A stretch of 28,475 nt of DNA, taken from an uncultured Bacteroidales bacterium. Lineage in GTDB: Bacteria; Bacteroidota; Bacteroidia; Bacteroidales; F082. Below are positions 1-8,700 of the stretch, in pieces. The stretch is from assembly GCA_905234765.1 (NCBI GenBank), contig CAJOIF010000006.1, forward strand, positions 100,876 through 129,350, read 5' to 3'. Every line of letters starts with the position of its first letter. Positions within the stretch are counted from its first letter, which is position 1. The position numbers and the translations under genes are program-made. The notes below the pieces were generated by a model. The model ran no database searches, was not told the DNA's origin, and was given only the letters and a program-made list of their open reading frames with translations.

Positions 1-128
1 GGCCAAGAAAGCCCCGAGCGAGCAAGGAGCCACGAAAGCGGCTGGCCTTGGAGCCGCTGACGCTCGTCTGGAGCCGCGCCAGTGGAGCGCAGCGGAACGC
101 TTGTCGCGGGACAGCGAAGAGCAGCGGC

Positions 129-223
129 GGTGTTGCGCAAGGGCGGCAACCTGAAAAAGCGCACGGAGCTTGCGTAGCTCAGCATTTTTTCAGATTGCCG
201 CTCGTTATACCCTTGCGCACACC
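129..223. repeat. large imperfect inverted repeat (hairpin element)
   Basis: The left arm (129-158) and right arm (185-223) are reverse complements over about 30 positions, apart from a small mismatch and an 8-nt unpaired insert in the right arm. Shared blocks include GGTGT.GCGCAAGGG and GGCAA.CTGAAAAA. The loop contains a smaller stem (GAGCT/AGCTC). No coding potential is seen. It may be a REP/BIME-like interspersed element or a structured RNA. Only the symmetry is directly seen. Confidence 0.6.
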
Positions 224-256
224 AAGGCAACCGCAAGAAGCGGCGACGCAGGGAAC

Positions 257-278
257 ACCGATTTCCCCCTCGGTTTTT
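257..278 (+). terminator. possible rho-independent terminator
   Basis: A short stem ACCGA/TCGGT with an 8-nt C-rich loop is followed by TTTTT. The stem is only 5 bp and no plus-strand gene is evident upstream in the window, so this is tentative. Bases 1-300 contain no gene that I can support. Confidence 0.3.
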
Positions 279-327
279 AATTAGGGAGGAAGTTTGAGGT
301 AGGAGTTATGATTTTTTTCGTGTTTGC

Positions 328-353
328 GTACTATCGTGCTTACGTGCTTACGA
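328..353. repeat. CGTGCTTA/CGTGCTAT short-unit repeat
   Basis: A run of the degenerate 8-mer CGTGCTTA / CGTGCTAT overlaps the 3' end of the minus-strand nuclease-like gene. Similar runs occur at 1403-1430, 1551-1589 and, inside a coding region, at 7036-7069 and 7150-7181. Confidence 0.5.
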
Positions 354-355
354 CA

Positions 356-1303
356 CTATTTCAACCACTTCTTGTACTTGATCCAGACGCGGAGCCAGAT
401 GCGGGCGATGGAGTCGATGGCATCACCAAATATCATCTTGCTGTATTTGTCGAAGTTCTGTCCCCACTCGGTCTGCTCCATGAATTCTTGCATGGGCTGT
501 GTGTTCTGGAAGGTCTCGGGAATGAGATAGTATGAGAACAGATAGGAGTATTGCGACACGGCACTCATGTAGTCCCATGTGTTGTCGTTGTCGCCTCCCC
601 AACCGTGGGTGTATTTGCGCGTGGCTATGTCGTTCTCGACATCCAAAATGAAGGGTGTCGGTTTGAGTGGCAAGGGATAGCCATCAGGGTCGTAGAAGAA
701 GCGGTTGTTGTCCTTGTCAATCTTGTAGGACTTGTTGACCTGGTCTTCCCATTTCTTTTCAATGGCTCCGTGGATGCCTTTCTCGTCGGAGAATGGACGA
801 CTGTCGCAATGCAGCGGCATGTGACAGTCGGCAATGTAGTGGCTGAGGATGAAGAAACGCGTGGTAGCGATGGGACAGCCTCTATCCTCATGGTGCAGCA
901 TCTTGAAATTATCAACGATGCTGTGGGATATGGATTCGCAACGGTCGGCACAGTTGCCAGCAACGCATTCGTAGGGCTTGTTGTACAATGGCGACGACTT
1001 CCGCATCAATTCATAGATGCTGTGGGTTGTGGGTAGTTTGCTGAAGGTGGTATAAGGACCGTCTTCAGTGGGTTGGTATTTGACGATGTGGCTGGTGGAC
1101 ATGTCCTTGAACACTTCATCGGGATACCAAGCTCCTTGGATTACGAAATCGCGGTAGTTCTTGAACCATCTGACAAGGGCTTTGGCTTCCTTGCGGACGT
1201 CTTCGCTGACACCTTTGATGACGGTTTCGTTATCGGTGGTGGCGATGACTTCCAATCTTTTGATGGCCATGAAGGCTATCCAGGCGTGGGAGTATTTTTT
1301 CAT
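356..1303 (-). CDS. S1/P1 nuclease or zinc-dependent phospholipase C-like protein
   Basis: This 315-residue protein has a metal-ligand pattern like the S1/P1 nuclease and zinc phospholipase C superfamily: an N-terminal SHAW segment (H6), D62, then H155-x3-D159-x-H161-x3-H165 (SHYIADCHMPLH), and H178 followed by a KKWED segment. Members of this helical fold bind a trinuclear zinc cluster and cleave phosphodiester bonds. No signal peptide is visible although most bacterial relatives are exported, and the usual Trp1 ligand, exposed by signal cleavage, is therefore absent. A TAnnTTTG element lies 43 bp upstream of the ATG. It is monocistronic and flanked by repeat-rich DNA. It could be a degenerate or specialised cytoplasmic member. 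The superfamily call is moderately sure; the substrate is unknown. Confidence 0.6.
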   Translation of the reverse strand: MKKYSHAWIAFMAIKRLEVIATTDNETVIKGVSEDVRKEAKALVRWFKNYRDFVIQGAWYPDEVFKDMSTSHIVKYQPTEDGPYTTFSKLPTTHSIYELMRKSSPLYNKPYECVAGNCADRCESISHSIVDNFKMLHHEDRGCPIATTRFFILSHYIADCHMPLHCDSRPFSDEKGIHGAIEKKWEDQVNKSYKIDKDNNRFFYDPDGYPLPLKPTPFILDVENDIATRKYTHGWGGDNDNTWDYMSAVSQYSYLFSYYLIPETFQNTQPMQEFMEQTEWGQNFDKYSKMIFGDAIDSIARIWLRVWIKYKKWLK

Positions 1304-1346
1304 AGTGTTGGAGTTTTAACTACGTTGAATCTTCGATTTGAGGCTT

Positions 1347-1354
1347 CAAAGATA
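1347..1354 (-). promoter_or_regulatory. Bacteroidota -7 promoter element
   Basis: The minus strand reads TATCTTTG, a match to the TAnnTTTG consensus, 43 bp upstream of the start codon of the S1/P1-like gene. No convincing -33 TTTG is seen. Confidence 0.55.
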
Positions 1355-2142
1355 GTGAAAAATTAGATTGCGGGTCAAGCCCGCAATGAGGATTATCGTT
1401 ATACGTGCTATCGTGCTATCGTGCTTACGATGGTTTGGCTTTCAAGTACGTTGAAGCTTTAGGATAACAGTTGAGTCAGCCGCTGGCGGGACACCTGCGA
1501 ACCAGATGGGGCTGCACTGGGCAAGAGGCGTATTTTGTTGAGATTTTATTTCGTGCTAACGTGCTTTCGTACTATCGTGATTTACGACGAAAGGTTTTGC
1601 TAACGCTTCTTGCACAGGGCAAAGGAAAAGATGAGGCTGGCCGTCGCGCGGGCTGGGCGGTGTTGCCGACGAACAGAGTGCCCGCCCGGAAGCATGAGGA
1701 CGGACACCCTGCTCGGCGGCATTACCGCACAGCATTGGGGAGGCAGGGTTAAAGCCCAAGAAATGCAAAAGGCGTGACAGCGGCGGTGCAAGGCAGTAGA
1801 GGCTAATAAATGGGAGCTATAGGACTGATGGGACTAATAGCGAGGATTGAGGATTTTTTCGGGAGCGGGGCTGCTGACATTGGCCGCGACGGGTAGAGAA
1901 GGGAGGCGGCTTGGTTAGATGGGGCTTAGCGACCGATGACGGTAGTAAAGGCTTGAAGGGCGTTTGAGACCAGAGAGCGAGGATAGCCCGAAAGTGGCGG
2001 GCGGCTGACGAAGCGGAGCGCGTCGACGGCGGAGGCACGGAGCCGTCGACACGCGGAGCGAAGGCAGGTGTCGCCCGCCTGCACGGGCGTTGCTTTTAGT
2101 AACGATGATGCTGAGGGAGCGGAAAGAGATGGTGATAGTTTC

Positions 2143-2172
2143 TGGATTGCTTTGTGCCTCGCAATGACGGTG
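2143..2172. repeat. GGATTGC...GCAATGACGG interspersed repeat
   Basis: GGATTGC and GCAATGACGG arms flank a short variable centre. The same arms recur at about 25263-25290 inside the DUF3987 gene, where the minus strand encodes VIASEAQQS. This peptide signature resembles known gene-invading palindromic repeats. Confidence 0.55.
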
Positions 2173-2635
2173 GAGACAGCCCCCGAAACGACCAAAGCGG
2201 CTATTGGCAGCAGCTTAGGTTTGTGCGTAGGCAAAGGGCAAACACGATGTGGAGCCACCAAAGCGAGGCGAGCAGGCGCAGGGGACGGCAGCGCGGAGAG
2301 GCGATAATGGAGCGAAGCCACAGCGAGGAACGAGCCGTGGCGTAGCGAAATGGTAGCCCGTAGCACTGACGGCCACAAGACAAACGCTTCGCTGGGGGCG
2401 GAACTCCTCTAACGGGTGGGATAAGTGGAGTTGTTAGTTTGCAGTTGTTCAGTTTTCAGTTGAGATTTGTTTAGGGCGGGTTGGGCGGGACAGTAAGAGC
2501 TTTCAATTACCACTACCTAAGCGGACGTAAAAGCCAAGGGTTTGAGCCTAAATGCGGAGAATGAGGCTTGAAGTGCGTTGAAGCTATAGAGCGGGGAACG
2601 CGCAAGGGATTGGAGGGGCTTGGTGGTTTTGCGTA

Positions 2636-2684
2636 ATGCAGACGAGCGACGCAGCGAGGTACGAGCCGCGCCCCTCGTCTGCAT
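2636..2684. repeat. 11-bp perfect inverted repeat
   Basis: ATGCAGACGAG (2636-2646) and CTCGTCTGCAT (2674-2684) are perfect reverse complements separated by 27 nt of GC-rich sequence. There is no adjacent T-run, so it is not an obvious terminator. Function unknown. Confidence 0.6.
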
Positions 2685-2823
2685 GGAGCAAAAGCACGGG
2701 AGCGATAGCGTACCCCCGGAAAGCCCGACCCCCGACGGCCAGTTGGAGCCATCAGGGGCCATGAAGCTATAAGGACGGCGGGGGATGCGCCCAAATAATA
2801 ATGTGCTTATCGAAAAGAGATGG

Positions 2824-3174
2824 TTAGAAATCAAGGATGTATGATATGGAGCTTGTACCCTCAGCTTTTAACATCCATGGTTCAGAGCCACGGCAAATCG
2901 AGATTTGTAACTTGCCTCCACCACTTAAAGAGGCATGAAAACCATTAGCTACAGGCCCCACAACGTATTCAAAATGAAATGCCTGATTGGTTGATGTGAC
3001 ATGTTTTGGATTTCCTGTTTCGTCTGTGTAGGTTGCGTTACATGGCATGGCATGACCGTATATAGAATAAAGGTCATACTTGATGTAAAAATCGGGAGCT
3101 GCTTCTTCAGACTTCTTGCAACTTGTTACAGCCAGTGAGCAAACGGCCAAAATGAGTAACAATACTTTTTCCAT
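2824..3174 (-). CDS. small putative lipoprotein
   Basis: This 116-residue protein starts with a short basic segment, a hydrophobic stretch (LLLILAVCSLAV) and a lipobox ending at C19 (VTSC), followed by KKSEE. Signal peptidase II processing and attachment to the inner or outer membrane are expected. The mature part is mostly polar with probable beta strands and no family I recognise. It follows the secreted-protein gene at 3220-3678 by 45 bp on the same strand, with no promoter motif between them, so the two are probably cotranscribed. Lipoprotein call good; function unknown. Confidence 0.75.
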   Translation of the reverse strand: MEKVLLLILAVCSLAVTSCKKSEEAAPDFYIKYDLYSIYGHAMPCNATYTDETGNPKHVTSTNQAFHFEYVVGPVANGFHASLSGGGKLQISICRGSEPWMLKAEGTSSISYILDF

Positions 3175-3219
3175 TTTTCGGTATTTTTATAGTTTAAAGT
3201 GTGACTATTATTATGATTA

Positions 3220-3678
3220 TTAGTATATTCGCATAACGCCTCTATTTGATGGTTCAAGGCTCCATTGGACTTGCCAACAGCGGCCATCTATTTGGTCGAG
3301 GAGAATGAAATTGTAGGTGTTTTTGGTGGGATAAAGCGTGAAACGGCCACATATTGGGTCGTCGAAGTATTCTGATATGCGAGGAGTTATGTCTAGAATA
3401 GTTTCAAACCTATATTCAGGGCCTTCTACTGTGTATTGAACTTGCCAGATTTGGCCTGTGATAGTATTTAATTTGAGGAAAGTCCACATGTTTTCTGTAG
3501 GGAATAGCTGGTATTGAGGCTCTTTAAGTTGCCGCTTATAGGTGTCCAGGTATTCAAACAATAGAGTGTCTCTTGACGTCAGTTTTAGCTCTGATGCTTT
3601 GTCTGAAGGAGATTGGGCTTTGACTGTGAAACTCATTGAAAAGCACAGGACGGCGATGGCAAATAATAGCTTTTTCAT
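3220..3678 (-). CDS. secreted protein with internal duplication, function unknown
   Basis: This 152-residue protein has a classical Sec signal peptide (MKKLLFAIAVLCFSMSF, likely cleaved near VKAQS). The mature part contains two related units at about residues 56-85 and 112-142. Both follow the pattern (Q/T)L(F/Y)PT.N...F..L....G..WQVQ, so a roughly 30-residue module has been duplicated. Such Trp-rich modules occur in periplasmic or surface proteins of Bacteroidota, but I cannot name the family. It is transcribed from a TAnnTTTG promoter and lies just upstream of the lipoprotein gene at 2824-3174. Confidence 0.75.
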   Translation of the reverse strand: MKKLLFAIAVLCFSMSFTVKAQSPSDKASELKLTSRDTLLFEYLDTYKRQLKEPQYQLFPTENMWTFLKLNTITGQIWQVQYTVEGPEYRFETILDITPRISEYFDDPICGRFTLYPTKNTYNFILLDQIDGRCWQVQWSLEPSNRGVMRIY

Positions 3679-3705
3679 ACGGTGTATTGTGTTGATTTAA
3701 TTGCG

Positions 3706-3713
3706 CAAATGTA
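3706..3713 (-). promoter_or_regulatory. Bacteroidota -7 promoter element
   Basis: The minus strand reads TACATTTG, a match to TAnnTTTG, 27 bp upstream of the secreted-protein start codon. It probably drives both small envelope genes. Confidence 0.55.
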
Positions 3714-3744
3714 TGAAAAAAATGGATATGCGCAGAACGGTTTC

Positions 3745-3763
3745 TGTCCATGTTGTCCAAGTT
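3745..3763 (+). repeat. 19-bp direct repeat, left copy
   Basis: TGTCCATGTTGTCCAAGTT matches 20419-20437 at 18 of 19 positions in the same orientation, and a few flanking bases are also similar (GGTTT just upstream). The two copies bracket the seven-gene operon and one lipoprotein gene. Confidence 0.6.
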
Positions 3764-3798
3764 GAGGCGGAAGTGAGGTTGGGATGGGGGTAAAGACT

Positions 3799-3806
3799 TA
3801 TTTTTG
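3799..3806 (+). promoter_or_regulatory. Bacteroidota -7 promoter element
   Basis: TATTTTTG matches TAnnTTTG 29 bp upstream of the ATG of the plus-strand lipoprotein gene. A TTG at 3779-3781 lies 17 bp upstream, slightly short for the usual -33 spacing. Confidence 0.55.
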
Positions 3807-3835
3807 CAACACATTAACAATAAAAATGTACTATT

Positions 3836-4462
3836 ATGAGCGTAAGGAATTTTATCATTGGAGCAGCTGTGGTTTGCTGCGCTTTCATTGCACAATCGTG
3901 CGGTACGATGATGCAAACATCGAAGTATGTGGTTAACCTTTCGGCGGTGGAAAGCCCTGAGAACGCCAAAGTTCAATTTGGCGAGACGAAGGTGGTGACC
4001 TTCAAGGATGGGGATGTCCAGAAGTATCGCTATGAGGATGATTTCATCAACATCGTTTGGTTTGTGGGCTATAAGGAGTTTGACTTTTCGCTCACCAACA
4101 AGAGCGACCACACCATCAAAATCAATTGGGATGACATCAGCTATGTTGACATCAATGGCAATGTTGGCCGTGTGATGCACTCAGGTGTGAAGTACATCGA
4201 TAGGAACAGCAGCCAGCCTGCGACTTCCATCCCGAAGCGGGCGAGCATTACAGATCTGCTTATGCCGACCGAGAATGTGTATTATGTTTCAGGGCAATAT
4301 GGCGGCTGGAGAGAAAGCCCATTGATTCCTGCCAGCTATAACCAAGGTGGGGCAGAGGGTAAGACGATGACTATCCTGATGCCTATCATGATTGAGAATG
4401 TGCAAAATGACTATACTTTCGAGTTTGTCATTAGTGCGAAACCTGAAGCACCTGCAAACTAA
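3836..4462 (+). CDS. putative lipoprotein, function unknown
   Basis: This 208-residue protein has a hydrophobic N-terminus and a lipobox ending in C22 (IAQSCG), so it is expected to be lipidated. The mature domain is probably beta-rich, with segments such as FDFSLTNKSDHTIKINWDD that suggest an immunoglobulin-like strand arrangement. The family is not recognised. It is the only plus-strand gene in the left 20 kb. It has its own -7 element and converges with the seven-gene operon, sharing a strong bidirectional terminator with it. A role in the neighbouring defence operon is not supported by strand or spacing. Confidence 0.8.
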   Translation: MSVRNFIIGAAVVCCAFIAQSCGTMMQTSKYVVNLSAVESPENAKVQFGETKVVTFKDGDVQKYRYEDDFINIVWFVGYKEFDFSLTNKSDHTIKINWDDISYVDINGNVGRVMHSGVKYIDRNSSQPATSIPKRASITDLLMPTENVYYVSGQYGGWRESPLIPASYNQGGAEGKTMTILMPIMIENVQNDYTFEFVISAKPEAPAN

Positions 4463-4485
4463 GGGAATGTGCTGAGGTAAAACAG

Positions 4486-4521
4486 AAAAGGGATGGCCAA
4501 ACGAAAGTGGCCATCCCTTTT
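4486..4521. terminator. strong bidirectional terminator
   Basis: AAAAGGGATGGCCA (4486-4499) and TGGCCATCCCTTTT (4508-4521) form a perfect 14-bp stem with an 8-nt loop, A-rich on one side and T-rich on the other. It sits between convergent genes and overlaps the stop codon of the minus-strand gene, so it can end transcription from both sides. Confidence 0.9.
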
Positions 4522-5065
4522 ATTTTACCTGTATGGCAGTGATTGCGCCGTGGGTTTTGTAGTTGCCCATGAGGGAGCCACGGATGACTTGCTCAGCCTC
4601 CAAGACTTCGCCTTTGCGGATGTGATGAACCAGCAAGATGTCGCCAGGGCGCAAGCTGCTGTTTTTGGCTGATACGACCTTCAGGGCGTTTTGGCCTTCG
4701 TGGGTTACGACGATGAGTTTTAGTTTCCTGTTGAGGTATTGCAATTCGATGGTTTGACCTGCTTTGAGTGAAAGGATGTAAACTGAATTGTCGGGGTAGT
4801 TCCAGATGCTGTCGTTGAAGGCTTGGTCGCTATAACTGTTCCAAGAGGGATGACCGAGATATTGGGCGATGGTGTCCAAAGTATAGGGATTGGCTTTGCG
4901 GGTGTCGGTGATGTTGCCCATCAGTCTTTTGAGGGTGGTGACACCGATGCTGCGGCCAGTGGTTTTCAGGATGATGTCGGAGAGGGCGACAAAGTCTTTG
5001 ACTTTGTTGAACTCCAAGCCTGACTTGTCCTTGATTTCCTGTATGGTGGATTCTTCGAGTACCAT
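4520..5065 (-). CDS. small HTH-like protein, last gene of the defence-like operon
   Basis: A 181-residue protein. Residues about 25-80 (LSDIILKTTGRS...TTLKRLMG...YTLDTIAQYLGHPSWNSY) match a pattern common in Bacteroidota proteins: a tLkRL segment, then a tLd.la.ylG..sW segment. I read it as a helix-turn-helix-like nucleic-acid-binding domain. The C-terminal 90 residues look beta-rich (LRPGDILLVHHIRKGEV) and are unassigned. The start codon lies 1 bp after the PP2C stop codon, so translation is probably coupled. Likely roles are operon regulation or sensing. It is the terminal gene and its stop lies in the terminator stem. The function is inference. Confidence 0.7.
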   Translation of the reverse strand: MVLEESTIQEIKDKSGLEFNKVKDFVALSDIILKTTGRSIGVTTLKRLMGNITDTRKANPYTLDTIAQYLGHPSWNSYSDQAFNDSIWNYPDNSVYILSLKAGQTIELQYLNRKLKLIVVTHEGQNALKVVSAKNSSLRPGDILLVHHIRKGEVLEAEQVIRGSLMGNYKTHGAITAIQVK

Positions 5066-5066
5066 G

Positions 5067-5756
5067 CTATATCTTCAGTTTGATTATTGAATAGTTGTCG
5101 TGGAAAAGCGCGTTGTTGTCGCTTAGGTACTGCTGCAGCTCATTTGTTTCAGATGGCAGCAGCTCGATGTTGACTTCCTTGTGAAGGCCATCGGAGCAGA
5201 GGAAAAGGGTGTCGCCTTGCTGTAGGGATAGGGTAGTGACCTCGATGGGGCCAAGGTTTTCGTCGCCCATGACGCAGCGGGTTACGGTGTTGGCGTAGCG
5301 CTGGATTTGAGCTGGCGACAACACCCTCTTGGCACCCCATTCTTTCAGAGCGGAGTGGTCGGAACTGACGAAGAGACATTGGCCATCGCGGTAGTGATAG
5401 ATGCGGCTATCGCCGAGCCAGGTGCAAAAGGCGGTATCGCCTTTGACCAAGGCGAGAGCGATGACAGTTCCCATGGCGATGCAGCCGTAGGCGTAGCGAC
5501 GAATGGAAAGCTGCTGGTTAGCCTCTACAATGGCTTTGTGTAACAGCTCGTTAGGCTGTAGTGAGTCGCGATGGGCAGAGACGAAGCCAGCAATGGCTTC
5601 GGCGACCAAAGCGGCTGCTTCTTCGCCATTGGAATAGCCGCCCATGCCATCGGCGACGATGAAGAGTGCTTCATCGTCGCTGAAAGGCTGAACGAGGATG
5701 CGGTCTTGATTGACGGCACGCTGGCCAGTTCCACTATATTGAAAGACCTGCATCAT
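5067..5756 (-). CDS. PP2C-family serine/threonine protein phosphatase
   Basis: This 229-residue protein has the core PP2C motifs: NQDR with D18, VADGMGG with D36-G37, LGDSRIY with D116, LCSDGLHK with D189, and HDN with D220-N221. These are the expected Mg/Mn ligands, so an active, stand-alone, soluble PP2C (PPM) phosphatase is predicted. It would dephosphorylate Ser/Thr residues. The start overlaps the HerA-like stop by 4 bp (ATGA), which ties it to the operon containing a Ser/Thr kinase. The natural inference is that it reverses the phosphorylation made by the 1357-residue kinase protein, giving a switchable system. Length is normal for bacterial PP2Cs. Confidence 0.92.
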   Translation of the reverse strand: MMQVFQYSGTGQRAVNQDRILVQPFSDDEALFIVADGMGGYSNGEEAAALVAEAIAGFVSAHRDSLQPNELLHKAIVEANQQLSIRRYAYGCIAMGTVIALALVKGDTAFCTWLGDSRIYHYRDGQCLFVSSDHSALKEWGAKRVLSPAQIQRYANTVTRCVMGDENLGPIEVTTLSLQQGDTLFLCSDGLHKEVNIELLPSETNELQQYLSDNNALFHDNYSIIKLKI

Positions 5757-8700
5757 TTGATTGCGCTTATGGTGTCGCCGCCGTGCTTGGTGACACGGGG
5801 ACGGATGGAAACCTTGATAGGACGCTGGGTGACGAGCTTATCGGTGGACTTGACTGCCCATAGGTAGGCTTCGCCGATGCCCAAGGATGACATTTCGCTG
5901 GGTGTGAGCGACTGGAGGGCAATGATGGCCTTTTGGACATGCTTGACCCAAGCGGGTGAGTTGAACTTGTGCATGATGACGATGGAGCTCAGCTCAATGA
6001 TTTCGACAGGCAGGCTCATAGGATCCTGACTGGCTATCATGACGGACACGCCTTTGTGACGCATTTCACGGATGGCGGTGACGATGGAAGTGACCAAATC
6101 GCGGTTGTTCATGTACTTGTGGGCTTCGTCGAAGACGATGAACTTGTTGAAAGCCTTTCCTGCGACTTCCTTGACACTGGAGAAGATGTTGAGCATGACC
6201 ACGAATAGGCCAAGGGCTTCGTCCTTTTCAATGAACTCGTCGCGGAGGTCAACGATGATGAGGCGACCAGGCTTCAGGTACTGCTGGAGCATGGTGCCGT
6301 CGTTGATGTATTCTTCAGCGAATTGGAGCCGTTGCAGGGCGAGGTTGCGCTGAGCGGTGGATAGGAAGGTGCTGTTGTTGACACCGGCACGGATGTATTG
6401 CAGGGTCATGTTATTACGGCAGGCCTTCATAATCTGCTTCAGTTCCTTGATATAGGTGGAATCGTTGCCTGTTGCACCGAGGAGGAACATCCAATCTGTG
6501 ACATTCAGCTCCTTGGAATCGAATCCGATGGGATGCACCTCGATGCCCGGGTATTCGGCCTTGCGTTTTTCAACCTGGCTTTCGGGAGCGAGGAGCAGCA
6601 CATCTTTGACGCTGCCTGGCTCGACGCCATAGTTGGCTTTGAGCAGGGCGAGCTGACGCTCATCGTCGTTGGGATAGATCATCGATGTGAACTCAGGTGC
6701 ATAGTCCATGCTTTCGCTGTAGTGGAAGATGACACTGGCCATAGGAGCAGGCAACTTGTTGACATTGCTGAATTGTTTGAGTGTCATTTCGGCGACGGTG
6801 CCGATGGTGAAGCTCTTGCCCGCGCCTTGCACACCGAAGAGGCTGATGGTGTTGCACTTGTTGAGGTCGATGGCAATTTTGCGCTTGTTGGAAACCACCT
6901 GACCGAGGATGCCGTATTGAGAGGAAGGCTCGTTGTCGCCAATGAGCATTTCGTATTTGGGTTCGATGTAGTTGGGGTCTGGCTCTTCGACAGGCTCGGG
7001 ATTTACTCCCCCTTGCCCCCTCTCAGAGGGGGAAGTGCTATCGTCCTTACGTGCTGACGTGCTATCGACGGGAGGGATGGGAGTTATAGGACTGATGGGA
7101 CTGATGGAGTCTTCGTTGACTCCCCCTTGCCCCCTCTCAGAGGGGGAAGTGCTTTCGTGCTTATGGTCTTTCGCGCTATCGATGGAAGGGATAGGACTTA
7201 TAGGACTGATGGGACTGATGGGACTATCCTGGTCTTCATCGTTCCAGTTTACAGAGACTTCGTCCTCGATTGGTTTACCTGTGCGGCGAGAGACCAGCTC
7301 TTCGCGGTGTTTTGGCTCAAAGAAGTGGGTGATGTCTTCGGCCTGCTCTTCGGGCTTGGTCGTGCTCATGGTGGCTGTGTCGCTGAGGATTTCGCCAATG
7401 GAAGGCGTGCCCATGCGGTAGATGACCAAATCGCCCAAATAGTCTTTCTCTTGGCGAACAGCTTGGGAGAAATCGAAGATGACTCCCAACTGCTTGAAGC
7501 GCAGCTCGTAGCCCTCTTCGAGGGTGGAGAGGAAGCTTAGGTATTCCATGGCGATAGTGGCATCCAGCTGGTTGTAGCGATGGGAACGCTTGATGTAGAA
7601 CTCCAACAGATTCTTGAACTCCAGCGTCTTCAGCTCGCGGTCGAGTCGGTCGTTGACCGGCTTGATCTCGAAATGCTCTTTCAGCACTGTGATGGTGTTG
7701 GTGATTTGGCTGAGAATCTTGGTTTCCAAGTCGGCGCGGTCGGCCTCGTTGAGGAACTTGCGGCACTTGATTTCGAGGACGGTGATGATGATTTCGCGCT
7801 TCTCGACATCGAAGCTGACCAGCAGGTTGTCGGCGCGTTCCTTGTTATCATCGTCGGCCTGCAGGAAGAGGTCTTTATGCAGATCGATGGGGATGATGAA
7901 GGTTTCGTCGAGCAGGCCTTTCTTCTGGAGCATCCGCTTGGTAAGCGTTGTGCCCAAGACCTCGAAGGCCTTGTTGGGTGTGGTGTTGGCCTGCATGACG
8001 ATGGAGCCGCTGACTGTACGGACATCTTCAAGGAGATTCTTGAAAAGCTCCTTGTCTTCGATGTTGATGCCAAACTCCTTGAAGCAGGGTGCCATCACGC
8101 CTTCGACCTCGCTGGTGGGACGGGTGGTGAGGAATGACGAAATGCCTGTGGAAGTGTCGTGGCTCGGCGTATAGTCGAGGAGGTAGGGCATTTCCTCACC
8201 ATCCATACGGGGCAGGTCGTAGAACTCGGGACCCATATTCTTGTCGAAGGTGACGACCCAATCGGACACATCGTGGACGAAGGAGAGAAGCATGGCATCG
8301 CTTTCCTTCAGGCGCAAGGCGGTGGAAGGTACGGATTCCTTTTGTGTGGAGGACATCACCTTGGCCGTCATGCGCTGCAGGTTGGTAAACATGCCTGTGC
8401 TGACCTCGGCGAAGCCGGTGATGGACTGCAGCAGGTTCTTTTCGGAATAGTAGCGGTGCCAGACATGGGTCTTTCCATCGGTGGTTTGCATGACCACATT
8501 GTTGCACACCAAGCCGTTGACATAGAAGGAACGACTCAGCTCATCCTGACGCACCAACTCTGTCTGGACAGGGAAGGGGTTGATGAGGAAGGAGATGTGT
8601 GCCTGGTACTTGTTGCGGTTGACAAGGAAGTCTTTGATCTTATTGCGTGAGAAGCGGAGCTTCGGGAAGAGACGGTTTTGCGACGCTTGGGCGAAGGCTT

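Larger units (their letters stand above)
1370..2823. other. gene-free, repeat-rich intergenic region
   Basis: About 1.4 kb with no credible coding gene; the open frames on both strands are low-complexity, arginine/serine/proline-rich and overlap one another. It contains CGTGCTAT-type runs (1403-1430, 1551-1589), a GGACTGATGGGACT motif (near 1823-1838), a GGCGGGACACCTGCGAACC element (about 1487-1505), a GGATTGC...GCAATGACGG element (2143-2172) and an 11-bp inverted repeat (2636-2684). Related words occur inside the HerA-like and DUF3987 genes. It reads as an accumulation of short interspersed repeats. Confidence 0.6.

Noticed and set aside
328..1589. CRISPR-like array from CGTGCTAT/CGTGCTTA repeats
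   Set aside because: Units are about 8 bp, adjacent and degenerate, with no spacers of uniform length and no cas genes.
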